From: Paracoccus alkenifer
Lineage (GTDB): Bacteria; Pseudomonadota; Alphaproteobacteria; Rhodobacterales; Rhodobacteraceae
Assembly: GCF_900108405.1 (NCBI RefSeq)
Contig: NZ_FNXG01000002.1
Location: 186,001-250,000, forward strand
DNA length: 64,000 nucleotides
Direction: 5' to 3'
The notes under the pieces were generated by a model, which saw only the letters and a list, made by a program, of their open reading frames with translations, was not told the origin of the DNA and did not search any database. The translations under genes and the position numbers were made by a program. Below, piece after piece: positions 28,148-36,520 of the stretch (positions within the stretch are counted from its first letter, which is position 1; each line of letters begins with the position of its first letter).

Positions 28148-29950
28148 ATGTCCGCATACGAATACCAGACGCATGATTACGACGTGGTGGTGGTCGGCGC
28201 CGGCGGCGCGGGACTGCGCGCCACGCTGGGCATGGCCGAGCAGGGGTTCAAGACCGCCTGCGTGACCAAGGTTTTCCCGACCCGCAGCCACACCGTCGCG
28301 GCGCAGGGCGGCATCGCCGCCAGCCTGTCCAACATGGGCCCCGACAACTGGCAGTGGCACATGTATGACACCGTCAAGGGCTCGGACTGGCTGGGCGACA
28401 CCGACGCCATGGAATACCTGGCGCGCGAGGCCCCCAAGGCCGTCTATGAGCTGGAACATTACGGCGTGCCGTTTTCGCGCACCGAAGAGGGCAAGATCTA
28501 TCAGCGCCCCTTTGGCGGCCACACCACCGAGTTCGGCGAAGGCCCGCCCGTGCAGCGCACCTGCGCCGCCGCCGACCGCACCGGCCACGCCATCCTGCAC
28601 ACGCTTTACGGCCAGAGCCTCAAGGAAAAGGCCGAGTTCTTCATCGAATATTTCGCCATCGACCTGGTGATCACTGACGGCGCCTGCACCGGCGTTGTGT
28701 GCTGGAAACTGGACGACGGCACCATCCATGTCTTCAACGCGAAAATGGTGGTGCTGGCGACCGGCGGCTACGGCCGCGCCTATTTCAGCGCGACCAGCGC
28801 CCATACCTGCACCGGCGACGGTGGCGGCATGGTGGCGCGCGCGGGCCTGCCCTTGCAGGACATGGAATTCGTGCAGTTCCACCCGACCGGCATCTACGGC
28901 TCGGGCTGCCTGATCACCGAGGGCGCGCGCGGCGAGGGCGGTTATCTGACCAACTCGGAAGGCGAGCGGTTCATGGAACGCTACGCGCCGACCTATAAGG
29001 ATCTGGCGTCGCGCGACGTGGTCAGCCGCTGCATCACCATCGAGATCCGCGAGGGCCGCGGGGTGGGCGAGCACAAGGACCACATGTTCCTGAACCTGCA
29101 ACATCTGCCGCCCGAGGCGCTGGCCGAACGTCTGCCCGGTATCTCGGAATCGGCGCGGATCTTTGCCGGGGTGGATGTCACCAAGGAACCGATCCCGATC
29201 CTGCCGACCGTGCATTACAACATGGGCGGGGTGCCGACGAACTATTGGGGCGAGGTGCTGAACCCGACGCAGGGCGAACCCGACCGCGTCTTCCCCGGGC
29301 TGATGGCGGTGGGCGAGGCCGGCTGCGCATCCGTTCACGGGGCGAACCGGCTTGGCTCGAACAGCCTGATCGACCTGGTGGTGTTCGGCCGCGCCGCGGC
29401 AATCCGCGCGGGTCAGGTGATCGACCGCAAGGCCGCGATCCCGGCGACCAACACGGCCGAGGTCGACCGCGCGCTGGACCGTTTCGACGCGCTGCGCCAC
29501 GCCAAGGGCGGCACGCCCACGGCCGAGCTGCGCAACGAGATGCAGCGCACCATGCAGGCCGACGCGGCGGTGTTCCGCACCGACAAGACCCTGGCCGAAG
29601 GGGTCGAGAACATGACCCGGATCGCCGCCAAGCTTGACGATCTGCACGTCACCGACCGCAGCCTGATCTGGAACAGCGACCTGATGGAAACGCTGGAACT
29701 GACCAACCTGATGCCCAACGCCCTGGCGACCATCGTCGCCGCCGAGGCGCGCAAGGAAAGCCGCGGCGCCCACGCGCATGAGGACTATCCTGAGCGGGAT
29801 GACGCCAACTGGCGCAAGCATTCGCTTGCATGGGTGGATGGAAATGACGTCAAACTGGCCTATCGGCCCGTCCACCTCGACCCGCTGACCGCGCCCGAGG
29901 AAGGGGGGATCGATCCTGTGAAGATCGCACCGAAAGCGAGGGTCTATTGA
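28148..29950 (+). CDS. sdhA: succinate dehydrogenase flavoprotein subunit
   Basis: A 600-residue flavoprotein that oxidises succinate to fumarate. It shows the dinucleotide-binding [20 protein letters not shown], the [11 protein letters not shown] motif whose H48 carries covalent FAD, the active-site [17 protein letters not shown] area, [20 protein letters not shown] and [19 protein letters not shown]. The start at 28148 is eight bases after sdhD; an in-frame start at 28016 would lie inside sdhD. Full length and intact. The next gene overlaps its stop codon. Confidence 0.98.
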   Translation: MSAYEYQTHDYDVVVVGAGGAGLRATLGMAEQGFKTACVTKVFPTRSHTVAAQGGIAASLSNMGPDNWQWHMYDTVKGSDWLGDTDAMEYLAREAPKAVYELEHYGVPFSRTEEGKIYQRPFGGHTTEFGEGPPVQRTCAAADRTGHAILHTLYGQSLKEKAEFFIEYFAIDLVITDGACTGVVCWKLDDGTIHVFNAKMVVLATGGYGRAYFSATSAHTCTGDGGGMVARAGLPLQDMEFVQFHPTGIYGSGCLITEGARGEGGYLTNSEGERFMERYAPTYKDLASRDVVSRCITIEIREGRGVGEHKDHMFLNLQHLPPEALAERLPGISESARIFAGVDVTKEPIPILPTVHYNMGGVPTNYWGEVLNPTQGEPDRVFPGLMAVGEAGCASVHGANRLGSNSLIDLVVFGRAAAIRAGQVIDRKAAIPATNTAEVDRALDRFDALRHAKGGTPTAELRNEMQRTMQADAAVFRTDKTLAEGVENMTRIAAKLDDLHVTDRSLIWNSDLMETLELTNLMPNALATIVAAEARKESRGAHAHEDYPERDDANWRKHSLAWVDGNDVKLAYRPVHLDPLTAPEEGGIDPVKIAPKARVY

Positions 29951-30297
29951 TGCGCATTTCCATTCTTCCCGCCTTGGCCGCGGCCGCCGTTCTGGCCGGC
30001 TGCGTGGCGGTTCCGCCGACCGGGCCGATCGTGACCGCGCCGACGGCGCCGATCGTGACGCCCCCGGTCCAGCCCAGCAACGCGGTGGCGCGGCAGGTAG
30101 TCAGCTCTGAAATGGCGCGCCGGCTGCCCGGCCGCAATGTCGCGCCGCTGACCGATTGCGTGATGCAGAACGCGACCATGGCCGAACTGGCCGACATCGC
30201 CTCGTTGCAGGGTCAGTCGGGGGCCGCGGGTGCGGTCGCCGCGATCGTGTCGCGGCCCGCGACCGCGCAATGCATCCAGCGCGCGGCAGTCGCCTGA
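29950..30297 (+). CDS. putative lipoprotein in the sdh cluster
   Basis: A 115-residue predicted lipoprotein: short basic start, hydrophobic ILPALAAAAVLAGC with lipobox LAGC, then a proline-rich linker (PPTGPIVTAP) and a compact C-terminal domain with two Cys (TDCVMQN and AQCIQRA) that could form a disulfide. Its ATG overlaps the sdhA stop (TGATG), so it is translated in step with sdhA. I recognise no family. Small proteins at this position occur in related genomes; whether it contributes to complex II assembly is unknown. Confidence 0.75.
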   Translation: MRISILPALAAAAVLAGCVAVPPTGPIVTAPTAPIVTPPVQPSNAVARQVVSSEMARRLPGRNVAPLTDCVMQNATMAELADIASLQGQSGAAGAVAAIVSRPATAQCIQRAAVA

Positions 30298-30626
30298 TGA
30301 AGACGCGCGCGCATCTTGCGGCGGCGATGCTGCTGGGCGCGGCGGCGGTGGCGGGCTGCGCGCAGCAGCAAGTTTCCGTCGAGCAGGCCGAAAAGATCTG
30401 CCTTGCGGCCGCGTATGATGCCGCGTCCGGCCCCCGCGGCAATGTCGCGGTGGGCGTCGGCGGTGGCCGGCACTGGAGCAGTTCGGGCGTCGGGGTCAGC
30501 GTCTCGATGCCGATGGACCAGCTGATGCGCCGCGACCCCGCCGATGCCTTTGCCCAATGCGTCAAACAGCGCTCGGGCCAGTTGCCGACCCGCCCGCTGT
30601 ATGAGCAGCCGGGCTGGAGGGGCTGA
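30297..30626 (+). CDS. second putative lipoprotein in the sdh cluster
   Basis: A 109-residue predicted lipoprotein with lipobox VAGC after MKTRAHLAAAMLLGAAA. The mature part carries QVSVEQAEKICLAAAYDA, a glycine/valine-rich beta-like stretch (GNVAVGVGGGRHWSSSGVG) and Cys in FAQCVKQRSG. Its ATG overlaps the stop of the previous lipoprotein (TGATGA), so the three genes sdhA-lipoprotein-lipoprotein are translationally coupled. The family is not recognised. The glycine/serine strand pattern suggests an outer-membrane facing beta structure. Confidence 0.72.
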   Translation: MKTRAHLAAAMLLGAAAVAGCAQQQVSVEQAEKICLAAAYDAASGPRGNVAVGVGGGRHWSSSGVGVSVSMPMDQLMRRDPADAFAQCVKQRSGQLPTRPLYEQPGWRG

Positions 30627-30758
30627 GGTGATGCGGCCCGCCGATTTCACATCCGGCGCAATGGATCGCGCGCCCGTCGCCGTTGGCGCCAAGCGGTCCG
30701 CGCGGGATGTGGCCGGCGCAATGTGCCACGGGCTTTTGCCGGTGTGCGGAGATTGCCG

Positions 30759-32456
30759 GTGAAGGACGGGCAGGCACCTATGGCGGCCGAAAAGGACCGC
30801 CCCGTCGCGGTCCCGGGCACCTATCTGTTCACGGCCGTCCGGAACGAGGCGCCTTTCCTGATCGAATGGATCGCCTATCACAAGGTGATCGGGTTCGAGA
30901 ATATCATCGTCGCGGCCAATCCCTCGACGGATGGAACGGATGAATTGCTGGCTGCATTGGCCGAGGCGGGGGAAATCACGTTTGTCCCCCATGACCCGCC
31001 AGAGGGGGTCGGCCCGCAGCGCCATGCCGCCAGGCTGGCGAACGAGCGACAGCTGATCCCCGACGGGGCTTGGGCGAGTTGGCTGGATGCGGACGAGTTT
31101 TTGAACGTAAAATGTGGCAATGGCCGGCTGGAAGCGCTGATTGACGAGATTGGCCGTCGTGTCTGCATTCTTGTCCCTTGGCGCATTTTCGGTGACGGGG
31201 GGAACAAGACGTTTCAAGGGCGTCACCTGTCGGAAAGCTTCATCTTGGCATCCGCAGATGACTTTCCCCATAATCGTGAGGTAAAGTCTTTCTTCCGAAA
31301 GGGAAACGGGATTGTCGGGCTTTCCGTTCGCGGCATAAATCGCCCATTGCTTTCGGGCGATCCCGGGCTGGGCAAAGATTCGGTCATGACCGGGTCAGGG
31401 GCGGTGCTAAGTAATTCCGACATCAACAATCGCTGGCTCTCGGGCCGGGATTTCGCAAAAACGCGTCGGATTGACGAATCCGAGCATGGTTATTCCATTG
31501 CTCAAATCAATCATTACAGTATCAGGACCGCCGAACATTATCTGCTGAAGCGGATGCGCGGGCGCGGATACGAAGGTCACTCTGAAGGAGAGGCCAATAC
31601 GCGGCATACGGCCGAGACCTATCACGAATACAACCGCAACGAATGCGAAGATCGCAGCATCCTGCGCTGGGAGGCTCAGACCGGGCGGGAAATGGACCGG
31701 ATGCTGGCAATTCCCGCGGTCGGGCGGGCTTACGACCAGGCCATGGACAAAGTGCGGGCTGAAATCGCCCGACTACCGGCCGAAAAGCTGGCCGAATTGC
31801 GCACCCTGCCGGCACGCCCGGCAAAAGCCCGGCCCGCAGCCGATCCGGAAACAAGGCCCCCTGTCGCTGGCGCAGAAACCAGCTTCAAGCTGACCCTGCC
31901 CGACGACGCCGCTGAGGCGCTGCGCGGTGCCTATGCAGCCGCGCAGGTGGTGCTGGAATATGGCAGCGGCGGCTCGACCTTCCTTGCGCTGGATGCTGGG
32001 GTGGGCTTTGTCGCCAGCGTGGAAAGCGATGCGCAATGGGCCTTGGGCATCGGCGCGGCGCTGTCGGCGCGGTTTGCGCAGGGCCGCTTTCTGGTCCACC
32101 ACGCCGATATCGGCCCGACGAAAGCATGGGGCCAGCCCGCCGACCGCAGCGGGTTCCGGCGCTATCATCTTTACGCCACGGAAATCTGGGACCACCCGCA
32201 ATTCCGCCACCCCGACGTGGTGCTGATCGACGGGCGGTTCCGCGTGGCGTGTTTCCTGACCACGATGATCCGCTGCACCCGTCCGGTGACGGTGCTGTTC
32301 GACGACTACATCGACCGGCATTCCTATCACTGGATCGAGGAGCTGTTCCCGGTTCAGGACATGGCCGGGCGGATGGCCCGGTTCACTGTGGCGCCGCGCG
32401 CTCTGCCCCCCGAATACCTGACGCGGTTCGCCGCCGCATTCACCGATCCGCGTTGA
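30759..32456 (+). CDS. glycosyltransferase (family 2-like) fused to a methyltransferase-like domain
   Basis: A 565-residue two-domain protein. Residues 20-300 resemble Glyco_tranf_2_4/GT92-like transferases: FTAVRNEAPFLIEWIAYHK, NPSTDGTDELL and the DxD-like WLDADEFLNV. Residues 385-565 look like a class I SAM-dependent methyltransferase (LEYGSGGSTFLALDAG, then DVVLIDGRFRVA), with a Pro/Ala linker between. GTG 30759 has GGAG seven bases upstream; ATG 30780 is an alternative. The stretch 31090-31560 is visibly lower in GC than its surroundings, which suggests acquisition from elsewhere. It lies between sdhA and sdhB, where it has no obvious link to complex II; a role in surface polysaccharide is likely. 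Confidence 0.75.
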   Translation: MKDGQAPMAAEKDRPVAVPGTYLFTAVRNEAPFLIEWIAYHKVIGFENIIVAANPSTDGTDELLAALAEAGEITFVPHDPPEGVGPQRHAARLANERQLIPDGAWASWLDADEFLNVKCGNGRLEALIDEIGRRVCILVPWRIFGDGGNKTFQGRHLSESFILASADDFPHNREVKSFFRKGNGIVGLSVRGINRPLLSGDPGLGKDSVMTGSGAVLSNSDINNRWLSGRDFAKTRRIDESEHGYSIAQINHYSIRTAEHYLLKRMRGRGYEGHSEGEANTRHTAETYHEYNRNECEDRSILRWEAQTGREMDRMLAIPAVGRAYDQAMDKVRAEIARLPAEKLAELRTLPARPAKARPAADPETRPPVAGAETSFKLTLPDDAAEALRGAYAAAQVVLEYGSGGSTFLALDAGVGFVASVESDAQWALGIGAALSARFAQGRFLVHHADIGPTKAWGQPADRSGFRRYHLYATEIWDHPQFRHPDVVLIDGRFRVACFLTTMIRCTRPVTVLFDDYIDRHSYHWIEELFPVQDMAGRMARFTVAPRALPPEYLTRFAAAFTDPR

Positions 32457-32499
32457 GATCCAGCCAAGTTGAGGGCTGACGCCCCGAAAGGATAGCCAG

Positions 32500-33279
32500 A
32501 TGGTCCAGCTTACCCTTCCTCAGAACAGCCGTATCCGGGTCGGCAAGACCTGGCCCAAGCCCGAGGGCGCGACCAGGCTGCGCCGCTTCAACATCTATCG
32601 CTGGGATCCCGACACCGGCGAAAACCCGCGGCTGGACAGCTACTGGATCGACGAGGCCAAATGCGGCCCGATGATTCTGGACGCGCTGATCAAGATCAAG
32701 ACCGAGATCGACCCGACCCTGACCTTTCGCCGCTCGTGCCGCGAGGGGATCTGTGGATCCTGCGCGATGAACATCGGCGGCGGCAACCATCTGGCCTGTA
32801 TCCATGGCATGGACGAGGTGGACGGCGACGTGAACATCTATCCGCTGCCGCATATGCCCGTGGTCAAGGATCTGATCCCCGACCTGACGCATTTCTACGC
32901 CCAGCACGCTGCGGTGCATCCCTATCTGATCACCGAGACGCCGACCCCGAACGAGGAATGGCGCCAGTCGATCGAGGACCGCAAGAAGCTGGACGGGCTG
33001 TATGAATGCATTCTGTGCGCCTGCTGCTCGACCGCCTGCCCGTCCTACTGGTGGAACGCCGACCGCTACATGGGTCCGGCCGCCCTGCTGCATGCCTATC
33101 GCTGGATCGTCGATTCGCGCGACGAGGCCACGGGCGAGCGGCTGGACGAGCTGGAAGACCCGTTCAAGGTCTATCGCTGCCACGCGATCATGAACTGCAC
33201 CAACACCTGCCCCAAGGGGCTGAACCCGGCCAAGGCCATTGCCGAGATCAAGCATCTGATGGTTGACCGGATGGTGTGA
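32500..33279 (+). CDS. sdhB: succinate dehydrogenase iron-sulfur subunit
   Basis: A 259-residue electron-transfer subunit of complex II. All three cluster motifs are intact: the [2Fe-2S] [14 protein letters not shown] with a later Cys in NHLAC, the [4Fe-4S] [12 protein letters not shown] and the [3Fe-4S] [15 protein letters not shown]. The ribosome site is CCGAAAGGA. It is 43 bases after the glycosyltransferase, so complex II subunits are separated by three inserted genes of about 2.5 kb. A palindrome and a terminator follow. Confidence 0.97.
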   Translation: MVQLTLPQNSRIRVGKTWPKPEGATRLRRFNIYRWDPDTGENPRLDSYWIDEAKCGPMILDALIKIKTEIDPTLTFRRSCREGICGSCAMNIGGGNHLACIHGMDEVDGDVNIYPLPHMPVVKDLIPDLTHFYAQHAAVHPYLITETPTPNEEWRQSIEDRKKLDGLYECILCACCSTACPSYWWNADRYMGPAALLHAYRWIVDSRDEATGERLDELEDPFKVYRCHAIMNCTNTCPKGLNPAKAIAEIKHLMVDRMV

Positions 33280-33284
33280 TCGCA

Positions 33285-33300
33285 AATTGTGATCACAATT
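33285..33300. promoter_or_regulatory. perfect 16-bp palindrome AATTGTGATCACAATT
   Basis: The palindrome starts five bases after the sdhB stop. Its centre TTGTGATCAC is identical to the two sites before sdhC, so the same regulator may bind at both ends of the cluster. Being before the terminator, it could instead serve the small gene at 33466. The regulator is unknown. Confidence 0.55.
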
Positions 33301-33315
33301 GTGCCATAGTGACGC

Positions 33316-33342
33316 AGGCCGCCCCCACGGGCGGCCTTTTCC
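33316..33342 (+). terminator. intrinsic terminator after sdhB
   Basis: AGGCCGCCC and GGGCGGCCT form a 9-bp stem with loop CCAC, followed by TTT then CC. It ends the sdh transcript. Confidence 0.85.
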
Positions 33343-33347
33343 GTTGG

Positions 33348-33380
33348 ATTTTATCGAGATTACGCGAATTTTATCGAAAT
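33348..33380 (+). promoter_or_regulatory. tandem 13-mer ATTTTATCGARAT, 20-bp period
   Basis: ATTTTATCGAGAT at 33348-33360 and ATTTTATCGAAAT at 33368-33380 are near-identical direct repeats with exactly 20 bp between starts. They are AT-rich in a GC-rich genome and lie 86 bases upstream of the small gene at 33466. A regulator-binding site is likely, but unidentified. Confidence 0.5.
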
Positions 33381-33465
33381 GACCCGGCGTCACCCCCATG
33401 GCGGATGCTGCACTGCGGCATTAGATGGGGATCGGGAGGACACCATCTTTCCTTAGGTGATGACC

Positions 33466-33651
33466 ATGACGAAAGAACTGTCGCAAGTTGAACGCCCGCA
33501 GGGGCTGATGGCCGATCTGGCCTTTGTGACCCGCTCGGTGCGGCAGCTGCCCAATCGGCGGGCGCTGGCGGTGCTGGACCAGATGTATGCCTATCACGAT
33601 GCCGAAGCGCCGGTGGGCGCGGCGGAAACCGCCTTTGATACGGCTGCCTGA
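33466..33651 (+). CDS. 61-residue orphan protein
   Basis: A short protein beginning MTKELSQVERPQGLMADL, with a central basic helix (FVTRSVRQLPNRRALAVLDQM) and an acidic/Ala tail. It is weakly reminiscent of small DUF1127-type proteins by its Arg-rich helix, but I do not recognise the family. In-frame starts also exist at 33457 and 33460; 33466 is preferred because AGG lies eight bases upstream. It has its own upstream tandem 13-mer, a terminator before it and one after it, which argues for an independently transcribed gene. Confidence 0.55.
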   Translation: MTKELSQVERPQGLMADLAFVTRSVRQLPNRRALAVLDQMYAYHDAEAPVGAAETAFDTAA

Positions 33652-33740
33652 AACCGGCTGGACAAGATCCGGCTGGACAGGGTGCCGGCTGCAAGGCTGG
33701 GGGCGCCAGCCCGCATCGTTTCACAATCCCGCATGAACCG

Positions 33741-33763
33741 GGGCCGGGCAACCGGCCCTTTTT
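33741..33763 (+). terminator. intrinsic terminator after the orphan gene
   Basis: GGGCCGG and CCGGCCC with loop GCAA, followed by TTTTT. It separates the orphan gene from the convergent ArsR gene. Confidence 0.85.
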
Positions 33764-33795
33764 CATTTGGCGGTCATTCGGCGGCCCACGGGGGG

Positions 33796-34155
33796 TCAGT
33801 CGGGGGTCTCGGCCGACCCGGCCTCGTCGTCGCCCAGCTCTGCCGCCAGGAACCGCTCGAAATCGTCAAGGTCCAGCGGGTCCAGCTGACCAAAGCCCCG
33901 CATCCACACCGTTGCGGCGCGCATCCCCTCGGGGTCGAGCTTGCACCAGATGATCCGCCCGCGCCGTTCCTGCCGGATCAGCCCCGCCCCCGCCAGCGTC
34001 GCCAGATGTTTTGAAATCGCCGCCAGGCTGATCCCAAAGGGCGCGGCCACGTCCGTCACCGCCATGTCGTCTTCGAGCAGCATCGACAGGATCGCCCGCC
34101 GCGTCGGATCGGCAAGTGCGGCAAAGATCAGGTCGAGATCGCGAGCGGGCGTCAT
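33796..34155 (-). CDS. ArsR-family transcriptional regulator
   Basis: A 119-residue winged-helix repressor with the ArsR core: FAALADPTRRAILSMLLEDD, recognition helix SLAAISKHLATLAGAGLI and wing RRGRIIWCKLDPEG. No metal-binding Cys pair is seen, so it is probably not a metal sensor; this type often regulates an adjacent SRPBCC (AHSA1) gene, which is absent here. The ATG at 34155 gives the usual family N-terminus; ATG 34203 and TTG 34218 would extend it. An inverted repeat at 34214-34231 suits autoregulation. Confidence 0.85.
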   Translation of the reverse strand: MTPARDLDLIFAALADPTRRAILSMLLEDDMAVTDVAAPFGISLAAISKHLATLAGAGLIRQERRGRIIWCKLDPEGMRAATVWMRGFGQLDPLDLDDFERFLAAELGDDEAGSAETPD

Positions 34156-34213
34156 GGGGCCTTGGGGGCTGGGGCAGGGGGCACGGCCCTGAATCGCAGG
34201 CATCCGGGCAATG

Positions 34214-34231
34214 TTCAACCACCCGGTTGAA
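34214..34231. promoter_or_regulatory. inverted repeat TTCAACC-N4-GGTTGAA, candidate ArsR operator
   Basis: Perfect 7-bp arms with spacer ACCC, lying 59 bases before the ArsR start codon. The CAAC...GTTG pattern is usual for this ArsR subgroup. It could serve autoregulation; the atp promoter is 100 bases away on the other side. Confidence 0.55.
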
Positions 34232-34331
34232 TGACGAACCGATGCCGAAGCGCCGGAAATTCACGGCCTAGTCAAGTGGCGCCGCCGATAAATCAAGCGC
34301 AGCCAAAGGGTTGCGCCGGGGGCCGCCGCGG

Positions 34332-34360
34332 TTGACTCGGGCGCGGGCAGTGCCTATCAG
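34332..34360 (+). promoter_or_regulatory. sigma70-type promoter for the F0 operon
   Basis: TTGACT at 34332-34337 and TATCAG at 34355-34360 are separated by 17 bases, 24 bases before the atpI start. This predicts a short leader of about 18 bases. Confidence 0.6.
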
Positions 34361-34384
34361 CACCGCAACGCATGAGGGCGGGAC

Positions 34385-34750
34385 ATGCAGCAGGACGGCG
34401 ACGACAGCGGCCAGCAGGCCCGGGACGCCGAAAGGCTGCGGGCATTGGAAGAACGTCTGGCACAGGCCGGGCGTGACGACAGGCTTGCTCCGCCCGGCAT
34501 GGATAAATTCGCCCACGCCAACCAGGCGTGGAGGATGGTGATCGAGCTTGTGGCCGGATTGGGTGTCGGTTTCGGCATCGGCTATGGGCTGGACCGGGCA
34601 CTGGGCACCACGCCGGTGCTGATGGTGCTGTTCATCTTCCTCGGCTTTGCGGCCGGCATTAAGACGATGCTGCGGACCGCCGCCGAGATGGGCGGCCCGC
34701 CGGTGCAGGCCAAGCCGGGCGACGATCCGGCAAAGGACGAGAGGGACTGA
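34385..34750 (+). CDS. atpI: ATP synthase assembly protein I (AtpI/AtpZ type)
   Basis: A 121-residue protein with two membrane helices ([20 protein letters not shown] and [16 protein letters not shown]). A charged N-terminal region (1-45) precedes them. AtpI helps assemble the c-ring and its gene commonly opens F0 operons. It is two bases before atpB, with a promoter-like pair just upstream. The b', b, c and a genes follow in the same direction. Confidence 0.9.
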   Translation: MQQDGDDSGQQARDAERLRALEERLAQAGRDDRLAPPGMDKFAHANQAWRMVIELVAGLGVGFGIGYGLDRALGTTPVLMVLFIFLGFAAGIKTMLRTAAEMGGPPVQAKPGDDPAKDERD

Positions 34751-34752
34751 TC

Positions 34753-35499
34753 GTGGCGACAGAAGAAAGCACGGGCCTGGTGTTCCACCCGATGGACCAG
34801 TTCATCGTCCGTCCGCTTTTCGGCGACGGTCCGGTGCATTGGTATACCCCCAGCAACGTGACGCTGTGGCTGGCGCTGGCGGTGCTGGCGGTGTGGCTGC
34901 TGTTCGTCGTGGGCACCTCGGGGCGGGCGCTGATCCCGTCGCGCATCCAGTCGATGGCGGAACTGACCTACGGCATGGTCCACAAGATGATCGAGGACGT
35001 GTCGGGCAAAGAGGGGCTGCGCTATTTCCCCTATGTCTTCACGCTGTTCTGCTTTATCCTGTTCGCCAACATGCTGGGGCTGCTGCCCAAGTCGTTCACC
35101 ACCACCTCGCATATCGCCGTGACCGGCGTGCTGGCGCTGCTGGTGTTTCTGGGTGTCACCATCCTGGGCTTTGTCCGCAACGGCGCGCATTTCCTGGGGC
35201 TGTTCTGGGTGTCCTCGGCGCCCTTGGCGCTGCGCCCGGTGCTGGCGGTGATCGAGGTGATTTCCTACTTTGTCCGCCCGGTCAGCCACTCGATCCGTCT
35301 TGCCGGCAACCTGCTGGCCGGCCACGCGGTCATCAAGGTGTTCGCCGCCTTTGCCGCCATCACGGTGATCGCGCCGATCTCGATCCTGGCCATCGTCGGC
35401 ATGTTCGCGTTCGAGATCATGGTGGCCGTGATCCAGGCCTATGTCTTCACCATCCTGACCTGCGTCTATCTGAAAGACGCGCTGCATCCGGCGCACTGA
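34753..35499 (+). CDS. atpB: ATP synthase F0 subunit a
   Basis: A 248-residue integral membrane proton channel subunit with about six helices. The essential Arg is in [13 protein letters not shown], with the conserved Asn four residues later. The N-terminus ([10 protein letters not shown]) is typical of alphaproteobacterial subunit a, and the C-terminal helix [19 protein letters not shown] is conserved. The GTG at 34753 is two bases after the atpI stop. Confidence 0.96.
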   Translation: MATEESTGLVFHPMDQFIVRPLFGDGPVHWYTPSNVTLWLALAVLAVWLLFVVGTSGRALIPSRIQSMAELTYGMVHKMIEDVSGKEGLRYFPYVFTLFCFILFANMLGLLPKSFTTTSHIAVTGVLALLVFLGVTILGFVRNGAHFLGLFWVSSAPLALRPVLAVIEVISYFVRPVSHSIRLAGNLLAGHAVIKVFAAFAAITVIAPISILAIVGMFAFEIMVAVIQAYVFTILTCVYLKDALHPAH

Positions 35500-35549
35500 C
35501 GCCGGCAGGACCAGAATTTCCACCGTTTCCAAGCCTCAAGGAGCATATC

Positions 35550-35792
35550 ATGGAAAACGTCGCGACCTACGCCGAACTGGGCAAGTATCTGGGTGCCGGT
35601 CTGGCCTGCATCGGCATGGCGGGCGCCGCCATCGGTGTGGGCAACGTCGCCGGCAACTACCTGTCGGGCGCGCTGCGTAATCCCTCGGCCGCCGCGTCGC
35701 AGACCGCGATGCTGTTCATCGGCATGGCCTTTGCCGAAGCTCTGGGCATCTTCTCGTTCCTCGTCGCGCTGCTGCTGCTGTTCGCGGCCTGA
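35550..35792 (+). CDS. atpE: ATP synthase F0 subunit c
   Basis: An 80-residue hairpin of two helices forming the rotor ring. The loop ALRNPSAA and the proton-binding E63 in FAEALG are intact. The N-terminal helix is the glycine-rich [19 protein letters not shown] 35550 follows CAAGGAGC. Its length and sequence are typical of Rhodobacterales. Confidence 0.97.
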   Translation: MENVATYAELGKYLGAGLACIGMAGAAIGVGNVAGNYLSGALRNPSAAASQTAMLFIGMAFAEALGIFSFLVALLLLFAA

Positions 35793-35869
35793 TCCCGACG
35801 CCACTCCTTGCTTTTGGGTGGGGCCGTTCGCGCCCCGCCCGATTGCCAACCGCAGGCCAGGGATAGGAT

Positions 35870-36520
35870 ATGTTCAGCCTTTTGCAGCAGACCGCCCCCG
35901 CCGCGGTCGATCAGACCATCATCATGGTGCCCGCCGACCAGACCGCCGAGGTGGTCGTGGCGGAAACCGAAACCATCGTCGTCACCGGCACTGATGCCGC
36001 TGCCGACGCCGCCGCATCCGCGGTTGGTATGCCGCAGCTCGACTTTGCGACCTTCGGCAACCAGATTTTCTGGCTGGTGGTGGCGCTGGCCGCCATCTAC
36101 CTGATCCTGTCGCGCGTCGCACTGCCCCGGATCGGCCGCATTCTGGGCGACCGGCAGGGGCTGATGACCGCCGATCTGGCCGCGGCCGAGGATTTCAAGC
36201 GCAAGGCACGCGAGGCCGAGGCCGCCTATGACCGCGCCCTGGCCGAAGCGCGCGCCGAGGCCGGCAAGATCGTCGCCGCCAACAAGGCGGAAATCGACGC
36301 CGAGCTGAAAGCCGCCATCGCCCACGCCGACGCCGAGATCGCCGCCCGCACCGCCGAATCCGAACGCCGCATCGGCGAGATCCGCGAATCCGCCGCCACC
36401 GACGCCCGCAACGTGGCGCGCGAGGTCGCGGCCGAGCTGGTCTCGACCTTTGGGGGCAAGCCGGATTCCGGGGCCATCGACGCCGCCGTGGACAGCCGCA
36501 TCAAGGGAGCCGTGCAATGA
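35870..36520 (+). CDS. ATP synthase F0 subunit b' (AtpG/AtpX)
   Basis: A 216-residue stator subunit. A 55-residue N-terminal extension rich in Ala and Thr, absent from ordinary b subunits, precedes the single membrane helix (IFWLVVALAAIYLILSRVALP, about 62-82). The remainder is one long charged helix (AAEDFKRKAREAEAAYDRAL). Alphaproteobacteria use a b/b' pair instead of a b2 dimer. AGGGATAGG precedes ATG 35870. The stop overlaps atpF by four bases. Confidence 0.93.
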   Translation: MFSLLQQTAPAAVDQTIIMVPADQTAEVVVAETETIVVTGTDAAADAAASAVGMPQLDFATFGNQIFWLVVALAAIYLILSRVALPRIGRILGDRQGLMTADLAAAEDFKRKAREAEAAYDRALAEARAEAGKIVAANKAEIDAELKAAIAHADAEIAARTAESERRIGEIRESAATDARNVAREVAAELVSTFGGKPDSGAIDAAVDSRIKGAVQ

